64,000 nt of DNA from Asterochloris sp. CNOR1. Its lineage: Eukaryota; Chlorophyta; Trebouxiophyceae; Trebouxiales; Trebouxiaceae. The stretch is taken from positions 4,340,001-4,404,000 of the forward strand of contig OZ017747.1 of the NCBI GenBank assembly GCA_963969365.1, given 5' to 3'. Of this stretch, positions 27,401 to 36,437 are shown in pieces; the stretch's first letter is position 1; each line of letters begins with the position of its first letter. The notes under the pieces were generated by a model, which saw only the letters and a program-made list of their open reading frames with translations, was not told where the DNA came from and did not search any database. Made by a program: the position numbers and the translations under genes.

Positions 27401-30400
27401 CCCACACCACGGTGGTCATTTTCAGTGGCAGCGACAAGGGCAAGCTGGAGGAGACGTTTGGGGAGCTGGACCTCTGGCTGGCCGCTGAGAACGGGGTGTT
27501 CCTGCGGCCGCCGGCCTCTACTGCAGAGGACAGCGATGATGTGAGTCCCTGTGAGGCAGTGCAGCCCTGCGTGTGGGGATCAGGTGTAGGGTTTAGGGTC
27601 TAGGGTTTGGAGGCGACCTTTGCTTAGGGGAGCCAGACCCTTGGCTGGCCGCTGAGAACAGAGTGGTCCTGCCGTGGCCGGTCTCCACTGCAGAGGATTG
27701 CAATAGTTTGAGTGACCAGAAGCCCATGCAGCCCTGCGTGAGGTGTCAGGCATGGCTCTGCAGCGGCCTCCCTCCACAGCACGGGACTGAGAGTGAGTAG
27801 ATTGCTGCATGCTGCATGCGCTTGACACCATGCTGGGTGCACATAACACGGCCAGTTGGCTGCAGAAGGTGCCCTTGCGCCGGCTAACGTCCTCTTGTGA
27901 GGACATTGTTGCGGCGCGTGAGCGTCCTGGCCCATCAGGAACCATGTGCAATTCACCCAAAAGTCCTGCAACACAGACTGTGACTGAAGTGCGGGGAACT
28001 GCGTGACTTGCAAATGATACCCCAAAGTCCTGCAGCACAGACTGCGACCGAAACGAGGGGAACTGCGCAACTTGCAAACGGACAGTGACGGAGGGAAGCC
28101 CTTCTGGCGTGCAGGACTGGATCACGATGGGGGAGGCCCCCAAGCGCGAGTGGATGGAGAGTGTGCAGCTGGTGTTTGACTACTTCTGCGAGCGCACCCC
28201 CCGCAGCTTTGTGGAGGCACGCGATACCAGCGTGGTCTGGAACTACAAGTATGCAGGTGAGCCGGGGTATTTCAAGACGCCAGATAAGCTACACATAAGG
28301 GGCCACCCAAGACAGTTGCTGCGCGCCCAGATCAAGCACATCACAGCGGATGCGGTGGGTCATGTGTTAACGCTGTAAGGGGCTACCAGAGAGTGTCGCT
28401 TGGGGTGTAGGTCAAGGACCTTACTGCAGATTGCGGTGTGTATCAGAGCTCCAAGGGGCCACCCAAGAGTGCAGCTTCAAATGCAGGTCAATGACCTTTC
28501 AGCAGATTGCAGTCTGTCATGTGGTTCACAGAGCTATGCAGTCAGCGGCCTGGCACAGCGTCGGGTGGACCATGCAAGGTGCGGTATCTGAGCACACGGG
28601 TCTCGGTGTGAGTCCAAGTCACAAGCAGCGGTTGGCAGACCGTCAAGCAGCATCTGCATTGAGTTCTTGGAGTGGCTGCAGTTGGCTGGCAGTGTTGTGG
28701 AGAGCTGGTCCTGTCATCTTCCACCTGCAGAATGGCCCAGACCACTCCTCCTGGGCCGATGGGTCACCTGTTGCCTCTTGCAGGGGCATGCGCATCCTGT
28801 GAATGGGACCAACATGAATGTTGGCTAAAAGGGGGAATGCGGCGTGCTGCAATCATGAGGTACAGAAGGCTGTAGGAGCATGACCTGCTGCAGCACCTGT
28901 GGATGGATGCACAAGTGCCACCAGAGCAGACTCCGGCTGAGCATGGGCTGCGCTGCGCTGCAGATGTGGAGTTTGGCAAGGCGCAGGCGCGGGACCTGCT
29001 GCAGCACTTGTGGACAGGGCCCATCAGCAATGCCCCTGTCGACATCGTGCAGGGCAGCAAGTCGGTGGAAGTTCGGCCAGTTGGGGTCTCCAAGGTGCGT
29101 TTTTTGTTTTTCCCCCTGTATAAGAGGCATTGCCTGCGCACTATAGGGCTTGCTACATAAAAAGTCGTGCATCAGATCATGTAGCAGGTATGCCTTTTTG
29201 GGAGCAGTCCCAAGGGGCCTTTCACGCCAGGGTCTGAAGACCAGGATCCCCTGGGTTGCTGGGGAGCTTGGCAGCGGCCGCAGACCAGTTCGCGAGCTCA
29301 CCTCTTCAGCATCACGGCTTACCCTGAGAAGGCCACCAGCTTGACGCTGCACCAACTGCCACCACACTCATGTCAGCATGATCCCCTCAACAACAGCTAC
29401 CGGTGTGCAGATGGGAAAATGACAACTCTGCAAGATTCAAAGCGTGTGTGACCGAGTGCAGTGTGCTGCTGGGGTTGGACCTTTTGAGCCACCCTCGGAG
29501 CCCTTAATTGTGCAGAGCAGTCCACTGCTGGGACGGTGGTGCTTTGCATAACTTGATGTCAGGCTGGAAGGACTGGCTTGCCCACATCTTGCATCAGGAG
29601 CACAACAGCATGCACGCCGTCTTCATCGGCCAGTGCCTCAGCACGGCGATGCTGAGGCCCTGTTCATGGCAGGCTCTGGCAGCCAGGCTTCTTCAGGCTC
29701 TCACTTGTCATTGGCGATCTCACCGGCACACCCATGTCTGCCCTGCCCCTGGAGGCCTGACCACAGAATCCTCTTCTTGAAAGCAGAGGTCTGAGCAGAA
29801 CACTCCTGTCTGCTGGGTCCTGCCCCTGGAGGCCAGACTGGTAATTTGTCTGGGTCATGAGATGCTCATTTGTTGCTGCTGCACGCAGGAGCTATTGATG
29901 GAGAGCATCATGCAAGTCTAGGGTTCTGGGTGTGGCATGCACACCTCCCTGCTGCATGCAGGGGCTGTCAATGCATCGCATCGTGCACACCATGGCGGAG
30001 CGCAGCGCGCTGACCAGCGTGGAGTTTGACTTCGTGCTGGTCGCCGGGCACTTCCTCGCGCGCGACGAAAACATCTTCACCTACTTTGAGGGCCACAAAG
30101 TCCGCCTGCCCAACAACCATGGTGAGGCAGCCCCTGCCTCAGTGCTGCAATATTGAGAGGCCTCAAGCCAGCCCTCGCTCTTGCTCACTCCCTCGCTTCT
30201 CAACCCACCACAGGGCGACATGTGCTGCACCACGGGGTGACAGCAGCCTGCAAGGCTGTGCACCTCACCTGCAAGCAGCCCCCCGCTCTGCTCACTGCCT
30301 GTGTTTTTGATTACTCCAGCGCGACACTTACTGTACCACATGTTGAACTCAGCCTGCAAAGCGCAGCATGTCACCCTGCCAACAGCCCCCCCATCTGCTG

Positions 30401-32524
30401 ACCCCCTCTCTTCTCCACCACCGCAGGCCGACTCCTGCTGCACCACAGACTGGACACCTCACCTGCCAGCTGCCCCCCCATCTGCTCACTCCCTCTCTTC
30501 CAATCACTGCAGGGCGACACCTGCTGCACCACCAGATGGCGGCTCAGGCCCACCGCGCGAGCCTGGCGGCTGCACCCCTCTCGGTGCTGCAGGAGATGGA
30601 TCCTGAGCTGGCATCGACTCTGGACCGCCCATCCAGCCATGCGGCACGGCACAACCTGTCACGCACGCCCCCCGGGCAGCAGTCGGGGCTGGCGCACCTG
30701 CATACTAGGTGGGTTGGGACCGCGCTGCTGTGCTGTGGGGTATGTTGGTTTCAAAGCCAAAAGCAAGGGCAGCAGTTGGGGCAGGTGCCTCTGCATGCTA
30801 GGTGTGTGGAGACCAAGCTGCTGTGCTGTGGGGTCCAGGGTTGGAGCTCAGCAGGGCAGCAGGTGGGGCCAGCAAACACGAATGCCAGGCAGGTGGGCTC
30901 GGGCCATGCTGCTGTGAGGTCTGCTTGTGATCACAGCAAGGGCAGCAGTTGGGCACCTGCATGCTAGGTGGGTTGGGACTGCGCTGCTGTGCTGTGGCGT
31001 CTGGTTGCAGTGACAGCAAGGGCACCCGTCGGGGCAGGTGCACTTGCATGCCAGGCAGGTAAGACCGTGCTGCTGTGCTGTGGGGACTAGGTTTGAGCAC
31101 AGCTAGGTAAACGGCATCTGGACTTGCAGTCTGGGTGGCCTGCATCTATGCAGACACCAGACCCACTGGTCTTGAATACCCCCTGCAGGGTACTTCACCT
31201 GATGTCAGGGTTTCTGCTTGTAGGGTTCCTGCAGTTGGATACATGTGAGTGTTTGTGGGGAATCGTCTGTAGTTTGTTTAAGGCCCCACTGCAGTGGCTG
31301 GACAGCACACCATCAGTCTCGTCTGATACATGCAGGGCCAGCTTCAAAACAGAGACCGGCGAGCGAACAAGGCGCCGCTCCCATGAGGGCGTGAGCGTGC
31401 GCCGGACGAGTGACGAGGAGGAGCCTGTCCCGGGCAGAGGTGGGTTCAGAGTGTCCCCAGGCTGATTCGTGTGGCACCCTAGATGGAGGCGGCAAGCTTG
31501 TACAGCCTGCAGGCAGAGAGCCAGTGCTAGCAGAGCTGAGAAGCTCAGGCGGATCTTAGGGCTGTTGCCACCATTGCCCGATGGGTGTCAGTTGTTCCAG
31601 CTCATACGTGGGGGAGTGTGTTGAGTCCCACAGCCAGCAGCAGCATTGCAGGCAACCCACCAACCCAACGAGCCAGAGCTGCAGTTGGCCAGTGTCTTGT
31701 TGCTGACCACCACAACGGACCCGCTAGAAACGCCGAGGGGACCCCACTGCAGAATGAAAATGGCCTTCCTGCAGGTCCCCTCAGGGATCGAGGAGGGGAC
31801 CCCACTGCAGGATGAAAATGGCCTTCCTGCAGGTCCCCCTCAGGGATCGAAGAGGGGACCCCACTCTGCAAAACGAAAGTGGCCTTCCTGCAGGTCCCCT
31901 CAGGGATCGAAGAGGGGACCCACTGCAGAATGAGAGTGGCCTTCCTGCAGGTCCCCTAAGGGATCGAGAGGCAGACAGCACGCGTCCCATGTCCATCCCC
32001 TCCACCACACGAGCGCCCCAGAGCACTGACAGCCTGGGCAGCCAGAGCTTCCAGGGCCGTGTCAAGGAGGTGGTGCAGCCCATCTCAGTCAAGCTGCCCC
32101 CCAAGCACTTGTACACGTGCACAGTTGGCCGCAATCGGTCTCAGGCCAGGTGGGTTCCGTGCTGTCCAGGTGCCCCCAAAGCACTTGATCAGTTGGCCGC
32201 CACTGGTCCCAGGCCAGGTGGCTTTATAGGTGCCCCTAGGCATCTGTACCTGTGCACGGCATGTCAGAGTCTGGTGCAATCACCTTGGCACTATTCAGCT
32301 GGCTTCCTCTTAGCCCTGCCTGTGTCCTTTGGGTGCAGAGCCTGGGGTGTGCCATGCACCCTGGGCTTTTGTACCATGCTCCAGGCAGCGTCCTGCAGAA
32401 CCAGATGCCAGTTTGCGTGACTGACCTTGGGGTGTCCTGCAGGTTTTCGATGCAGGGGTCCAATGAGGTGGGCTGCCTGCTGGCTCAGTTGGCAGACCAT
32501 AGCATAGCGCATCTGGGGTTGTAG
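18493..32524 (+). CDS. TPS1: Class I trehalose-6-phosphate synthase (TPS1 type)
   Basis: The enzyme makes trehalose-6-phosphate from UDP-glucose and glucose-6-phosphate. Exons: 18493-18541, 19694-19890, 20700-20772, 20926-21017, 21605-21754, 22034-22135, 22617-22784, 23594-23746, 24513-24668, 25372-25585, 26149-26414, 26957-27088, 27343-27540, 28115-28256, 28964-29094, 29962-30121, 30513-30708, 31336-31439, 31951-32149, 32443-32524; every phase agrees (987 residues). GT20 motifs are intact: VVANRLPVSA, SAGGLVSAL, DYHLMLLP, HTPFPSSEIYR, HTYDYARHF, VDRLDMIKGIPQK, LRDGMNLVSYEY. The phosphatase-like domain has LLGYNATL where an active TPP has a DxDGTL-type motif, as in plant TPS1, so TPP activity is unlikely. 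The tail resembles the TPS1 C-terminus (YTCTVGRNRSQAR). Exon 1 (MAGNRAS...) is the weakest call. Several introns carry junction arrays listed separately. Confidence 0.93.
19547..19693 (+). repeat. Copy of the TPS1 exon 2 start, upstream
   Basis: The exon begins at 19694 (cctgcag|ACCGCCTGCTGCTGCAGCG). A near copy (tctgcag|GCCGCCTGCTGCTGCTGCG) starts at 19565, 129 bp earlier. It extends through the equivalent of CTGCGCAAGAGC and then diverges. Although 129 is a multiple of three, the copy meets a TGA stop at about 19671. Confidence 0.7.
24135..24512 (+). repeat. Three 126 bp in-frame acceptor/exon-start repeats before TPS1 exon 9
   Basis: Units start at 24135, 24261 and 24387, and the true exon at 24513, so the period is exactly 126 bp. 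Each begins right after a GCAG acceptor with GT(G/C)ATGCTGGGG, the first bases of the true exon. The remaining ~110 bp (…CCCATGTTGGGCAGGGGC…) is nearly identical between units 2 and 3. All three units are open in the frame of the exon, so each decoy acceptor would add 42, 84 or 126 residues without a frameshift. Confidence 0.93.
25120..25371 (+). repeat. Two 126 bp in-frame repeats before TPS1 exon 10
   Basis: Exon-like starts lie at 25120 and 25246, and the true start at 25372, each after CTGCAG. The encoded beginnings are RLRSMVRGIAGRNNEHY, HLRTMVHALGRRHQQHM and the true RLRSMVHEIVGRINGHY. The 252 bp is open in the same frame as the exon. Resemblance extends about 18 codons into the copied exon, further than in the previous intron. 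Confidence 0.92.
25897..26148 (+). repeat. Two decayed copies of the TPS1 exon 11 start
   Basis: The true exon starts at 26149 (cctgcag|GCGTTCTCATCTTGAGCG). Copies start near 25902 (cctgcag|GCGCGCTCGTCCTGAGCG) and 26023 (TCTGCTCACCGTGAGCAG), about 121 and 126 bp apart. Both also keep the later phrase resembling CAATCCCTGGGAGCTGG. Substitutions and indels have closed the frame. Confidence 0.7.
27031..27190 (+). repeat. Duplicated end and donor of TPS1 exon 12
   Basis: The exon end from GCTGACCACAGCTGTGGAGG to the donor at 27088 is repeated 102 bp downstream, with its own CAG|gtgggg donor at 27190. The 102 bp (34 codons) between them is open in frame. Donor-flanking intron sequence (TGTGCTGC..AAGCAGCTCAGAA) is duplicated as well. 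Confidence 0.88.
27475..27790 (+). repeat. Decayed downstream copy of the TPS1 exon 13 end
   Basis: The exon phrase TGGCTGGCCGCTGAGAAC at 27475 recurs at 27642, followed by diverged matches to the rest of the exon end (GGTCCTGCCGTGGCCGG, CACTGCAGAGGA) and to the intron phrase CAGCCCTGCGTG. No usable in-frame donor is obvious in the copy. Confidence 0.6.
30214..30512 (+). repeat. Three copies of the TPS1 exon 17 acceptor
   Basis: The true exon starts at 30513 (gcag|GGCGACACCTGCTGCACCACC). Related junctions begin at 30214 (GGCGACATGTGCTGCACCAC), 30319 (CGCGACACTTACTGTACCAC) and 30427 (GCCGACTCCTGCTGCACCAC), spaced 105, 108 and 86 bp. Each follows an AG acceptor. Confidence 0.85.
30698..31060 (+). 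repeat. Copies of the TPS1 exon 17 end and donor
   Basis: The exon ends CTGCATACTAG|gtgggttgg at 30708. Related exon ends with donors follow near 30801 (CTGCATGCTAG|gtgtgtgg), about 30893, 30967 (CTGCATGCTAG|gtgggttgg) and about 31057. The first copy is 93 bp away, 31 codons, and stays open in the exon's frame. Confidence 0.8.
31768..31950 (+). repeat. Three copies of the TPS1 exon 19 acceptor
   Basis: The unit is cttcctgcag|GTCCCCT.AGGGATCGA plus about 30 bp ending near GAATGA(A)A(G)TGGC. It recurs with exon-like starts at 31775, 31833 and 31894 before the true start at 31951. Spacing is 57-61 bp, so decoys would not all keep the frame. Confidence 0.88.
32160..32235 (+). repeat. Decayed copy of the TPS1 exon 19 end and donor
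   Basis: After the donor at 32149 the intron repeats GTGCCCCCAAAGCACTTG, CAGTTGGCCGC and CCAGGCCAG|gtggct, ending near 32218. A second fragment (GTGCCCCTAGGCATCTGTACC) follows. These mirror the exon words GCTGCCCCCCAAGCACTTG and CAGGCCAG|gtgggt. Confidence 0.7.
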
Positions 32525-32821
32525 GGTAGAGGAGTCAAACGAATTCATGCTAATTGCCCACAAGTCATCAAAGCCAAATAACGTTCATGCCCACTTGATG
32601 TCAAGATAACATGCTGCACCATGAACACTAGTCACTCAGTTTGCACCCAGCTCAGCATCATTCTGAAGGAAGCAGCCCCTTCAATTTCAGTTTGACTTAC
32701 ATAGCACTAGTCAAGCTGACCACAGCTTCTCGATTGGGAGCCTGCCCTGAAACAGTCAACAAGTTCAGTAGGTGTAAGGTTTATGCGCTCAGTGCATTTG
32801 ATGGACATTGTACAGATCACG

Positions 32822-35505
32822 TCAGTCATCCCCCCAGGCTGCGTCAAGCTGCTCCTTCTTGTGTTGCCGTGCAACTTTAGCGTCCTTGCGCTGCTGACGA
32901 AGCTTCTCATCAGCAGTCTGCACAGTGAGAAAGCATGGGTGTCAAGTTGCTGTACTGGCGCTCTGCACAGCCAGCTGGCTTCTGGTGAGCACCCTGCACA
33001 GCAGCCTGCCAACCAGCTGCAGGCATGCAGCCCAGGCCACAGTTGCAAAGCTCAGCATGAGATACATTGGGCCTGGGGCCATGAGGCACTGCATGTGGGT
33101 GAATGTCCACCTTGTCACTGAAGCCCTTCATGTTCAGGCCGGCCCCTATGAGCCTGCGGGCCACAGCTGTGGTGGTCTCCCCTCGAAGCTTGGGCGGCAG
33201 GTACTGTCCTGGCTTTTGCTTTTTGGACTGCGCTGAGGCCTGCACGCAGGGTGCAAGCAAGGTCAGGGGTGGCAGAGGGATTCTCAGTCAGGGCACCATC
33301 GTCAGTGGCAGTACATAAAAACCCTCATCACGCTTGTGCACTGTTGCTATGTGAAGCGCAGCAGCTCCTGCCTGAGACATAGCAGGATACAGGGGAACAG
33401 GCAAAAGTTGCAGGCTGCGCTTGCACAGTGGCACAGCAGGTGCTGCTGTGAGCATGAAAGGCCAGCAGCGATTGCGAGGACACTGGTGTCGTAGGAGGTG
33501 CAGCAACGCCTCAAAGCTGGGCGAAGCAGGCTGAAAGCAATGGGGACAGACATCACTGCCACAGGCAGTGCAGTTGTGCTTCACAGCTGGCAGCAGACGA
33601 GCTGTGGTGCTTCATCATCAGCAAAGCTCACCATTTCAAACGGCTGCAGCATCCACTTGGACTCTAGACTTGCTTTGAGGAGGACCACTGCTTCAGCAGG
33701 GTTGGAGCAGACAACGAGGGCATGACTGGAGTCGACTTCCCTGCAGGCACAACACTTGAGCCATTGGCTGGTGTAGGTGTAAGCAACTGGTGGCGGGGCG
33801 TGTCATAGGAGTCTCTGTGTCTCTGATGGAGTTTATCTTCCTGCAAGCACCCAGCGTGACATCAGGTTGCTGATGAGGCCAAGCGGCAGACCCCTGTCTG
33901 CCAAGCGCAGACAGACCACCACCAGCGCACCTGACCACAGCTGCCAGGCCAGAGCCCTGCTGGCTCCGGCACCAGCCCTCCAGCTCATTCAGCGCATCTC
34001 GCCGGGACACCTCGCAGCACTCCAGTATGTGGTCCCCTCCAAAGGGGATGGGGACGGGAGGCTCTGCTCCGTCCTCACGGTCCAAGGGACCGCCGTCACT
34101 GTCCTGTGGCTGCCCGGCCGGTCCGGGGCTGGGGCTGGGGCTGTGCGACTGCTGGCTCTGCCGCTTCTGACTGGCTGTCTGGTCCCTGGGCTTGGCCTTG
34201 GGCTTGGCCTTGGGGGCAACGGGTTCCCGCTTGGCCTGCAACGCCGCGACGCCAGCCTCCCAGTCTGCAAGCGCACACGACATGAGACTAGCCTGACTGA
34301 GACTGTGCAGCTTGTGGTGGGGTGTGTGGTTTCTGGGCTTGGGCTTGGGCGGGGGGGCAATGGGTTCCCACTCAGCCTGGAGTGCCGCAGTTGCCAGCCT
34401 GCCAGCCTGCTGGTAGGCAGGTCATTAGCCTCGAACTCCATGCCCGGCCTCCCAGTTCTGCAGGCAGGCAGGCTGCACTGCTGAGCGGTGGGGCAACAAG
34501 TTCATCTCCTGAAGCCTGGAACGCAACGACGCCGGCCTCGCTCTCTGCAGACAGGCAGGATGCGCTGTGAGTGCGCTGCCAGATGATCACACACCCGGCC
34601 TCCCAACTTGCAGTCAGGCAGGGCTGGATGCACTATCGCACTGGTGGGCTGAGGGACAGTAGGTTCTGATGCAGCCTGAAGCGCCCCGACAACAGCATCC
34701 CAACTCTATCCTGCTGGCAAGCAGTGCATACGTCTGAACAGGGCATGGGCTGCAGGACTTCAGCCTGGCTGTCCTGCAGGAAGGAAGTTTGCGCCGGCCT
34801 CGGTCCTGCAAAGAATGAAACATGGGCAGAGTGCAAGTGTGGCACGCACAGTGTGTGAGGCTTCTCTTGCTTCTGTGTCAGGCAACCCATTCACATTCAA
34901 GGGCTGCTTTGAGGGTGCATGATATGAGGAATGCTGTGCATGGCTCCAGGTGGTCTGCTTGCTGACCCAGCTCGCTGAGCCAGCTCACTGAGCCAACTCG
35001 CTGCTGCAGCACAGAGACAGGGCCCAATGAGTGAGGCTCTTGCTTTAGTTGCTGGCTTCCTTGCCTGGAAATGCACAACTGGCAAGGAGATTTGGGACAA
35101 AACCCCCTCTGAAATTGATAACAGGGCAGAAGCCCCTAGACTCCTAATGGCTGCATGTCAAACGCCTTACCTGTCTCCCAGCTTCCCTCCTCCTCCTCCT
35201 CATTGGCAGCCTCCTGCTCTGCTGAGGGTCCAGCTTCTACGCCTGCATCTGGCCTCTGCTGCTTGCTTTCTTGAGAAACCTCAATCGCTTGCCTGAAAAG
35301 TTGCTGGGCTTCTGTTGTCTGCCCCTGCATGTGATAAAATTACGATGGTCACTCACAGCACAGGCAATCACTGAGGCCATAAAAAGCCACAGCAGTTTAC
35401 AGTTGAGAGCTTGAGCTGAGCCAAGTCATTCAGTAGTGCTGCATATTCCGCCTCCTTGGGGCCTGTCCAGTTCTTTACTGAGTTTTCAACCTCAGTCTCT
35501 GACAT
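32822..35505 (-). CDS. R3HCC1/R3HCC1L-like protein
   Basis: Exons (minus order): 35401-35505, 35171-35324, 33931-34264, 33632-33740, 33111-33239, 32822-32917; phases agree, 308 residues. The N-terminus has a helical segment (AQQLFRQAIEVSQES) and an acidic run. The middle is a Lys/Pro/Ser-rich linker, then an RRM-like half (DHILECCEVSRRDALNEL, SSHALVVCSNPAEAVVLL). Next is GETTTAVARRLIGAGL, resembling the family's T.ALARRL..ALG block, and a charged helix ending in AAWGDD. This order matches animal and plant R3HCC1-like C-termini. The R3H domain of some members is not seen. Molecular function is unknown to me; RNA binding is only inferred. The start codon lies 12 bp from that of the divergent neighbour. 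Confidence 0.66.
34300..34830 (-). repeat. Multiple copies of R3HCC1-like exon 3 in the preceding intron
   Basis: True exon 3 starts at 34264 (ttgcag|ACTGGGAGGCTGGCGTCGCGG). In the intron just upstream, related blocks lie around 34300-34410 (GCACTCCAGGCTGAGTGGG then CCCAAGCCCAAGCCCAG), 34450-34560 (CTGCAG AACTGGGAGGCCGG; GAGGCCGGCGTCGTTGCG), 34600-34720 and near 34800. The 34300-34410 copy reproduces about 80 bp of the exon, including its Lys/Pro linker wording. Confidence 0.7.
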
Positions 35506-35517
35506 GATGCTGGCCTA
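35506..35517. promoter_or_regulatory. 12 bp between two divergent start codons
   Basis: The minus-strand ATG (35505-35503) and the plus-strand ATG (35518-35520) are separated by 12 bp, far too little for two separate 5' UTRs. If both starts are right, the two mRNAs must overlap or each promoter must lie inside the opposite gene. Confidence 0.5.
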
Positions 35518-35853
35518 ATGGTGAGGAGAAAGAAGGGGCCTATTTCTGGATATCATATTCTGCCCTGGATATTACATCTGGTCTTGTATGCCGATGGCAA
35601 GGATCTGCTGGAGCACTGCATCATGTGGGGCATCGCCACAGCCATATTGGGCACAGCTCTTGGCCTTTCCCTGCTTGAGGGCTACATGAAGCAAGTAAGA
35701 GAGGCTCCTGGCAAGCAGGAAAAGCTCCCTGAACCTGACAAAGACAGCAAGCCCAGAGCTGATGGCCAGTACACTGCACCTCTGTGGCGGGACACAGATG
35801 CCCAGAAGCAGGCTCTAAAGCGCGCCCAGCAACTGGGGCGCAAGCTCAAGTGA
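35518..35853 (+). CDS. Small single-pass membrane protein, intronless
   Basis: An uninterrupted 111-codon frame with a basic N-terminus (MVRRKKG), a central hydrophobic helix at about residues 38-55 (WGIATAILGTALGLSLL) and a charged, lysine-rich C-terminal half ending in RRAQQLGRKLK-like sequence. I do not recognise the family. Support for coding comes from its composition and length: the tail is rich in codons for K, E, D and Q, unlike the Cys/Trp/Arg-rich shadow frames around it. A non-coding explanation cannot be excluded. Confidence 0.55.
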   Translation: MVRRKKGPISGYHILPWILHLVLYADGKDLLEHCIMWGIATAILGTALGLSLLEGYMKQVREAPGKQEKLPEPDKDSKPRADGQYTAPLWRDTDAQKQALKRAQQLGRKLK

Positions 35854-36437
35854 TCGGGGTGCAGGTGCTACAAGTCACAGTGTGCTTTTGCAAGCACGTC
35901 TGCTTCCAGGACTGCAAGCATCACGCCACAGCTCCCAGCTTCAACAGCAGGCAGCTTGCTCACGGCTCAATGCTGAGCCTGCCATGCACCTCGCAGCGGT
36001 ATGCACCAGGCCGCTACGCATCTGCCAAAGCACACGCCAGCCAGCTGCGGCTTCGCTGGCCAGCTCCTCACAGCAGCAGCCACTGTGCGGCTGCCGCAGC
36101 TGCCAGACGGCAGCTCAGGCCTGCCCGGCCCCAGTCACATGGCTGCCCCACCAGAGCCACCCACAGGCAGGTGCACAGGCATCGGCTGAGCCGCACGATG
36201 AGCCGCTGCTGGGGCCAGACCGCCAGCCACACGCAGCAGCGCCGCAGCAGCCGACCAGGACAGGTCCTATCAGGGCTCAGCCGTGTCCTGGCTGCCAATC
36301 CCAGGCAGCATGTCCCACAATCACGCGGCCTGACAGGCTCCAACCAGGCTCAAGCTGCCCCGCAAGGGCCAGCACGCCGCCCATTGCACCGCTGCTGCGC
36401 CCAGGCTGCCAGCGTGGCCGCCCCGCTGCCCAACGCG
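35854..36437 (+). other. Upstream of the LRR gene; possible acid-free N-terminal extension
   Basis: From an ATG at 35970 the frame is open into the first LRR exon, adding 156 residues. The extension is rich in Ser, Ala, Arg and Gln and contains no Asp or Glu. That suits a chloroplast transit peptide in composition but is much longer than usual, and untranslated GC-rich sequence could look the same. Confidence 0.35.

Noticed and set aside
29508-29780. Possible exon in the large TPS1 intron (a WLAHILHQEHNSMHA-like stretch)
   Set aside because: TPS1 exons 29094 and 29962 already join in phase with no family sequence missing between them; no splice partners for this frame.
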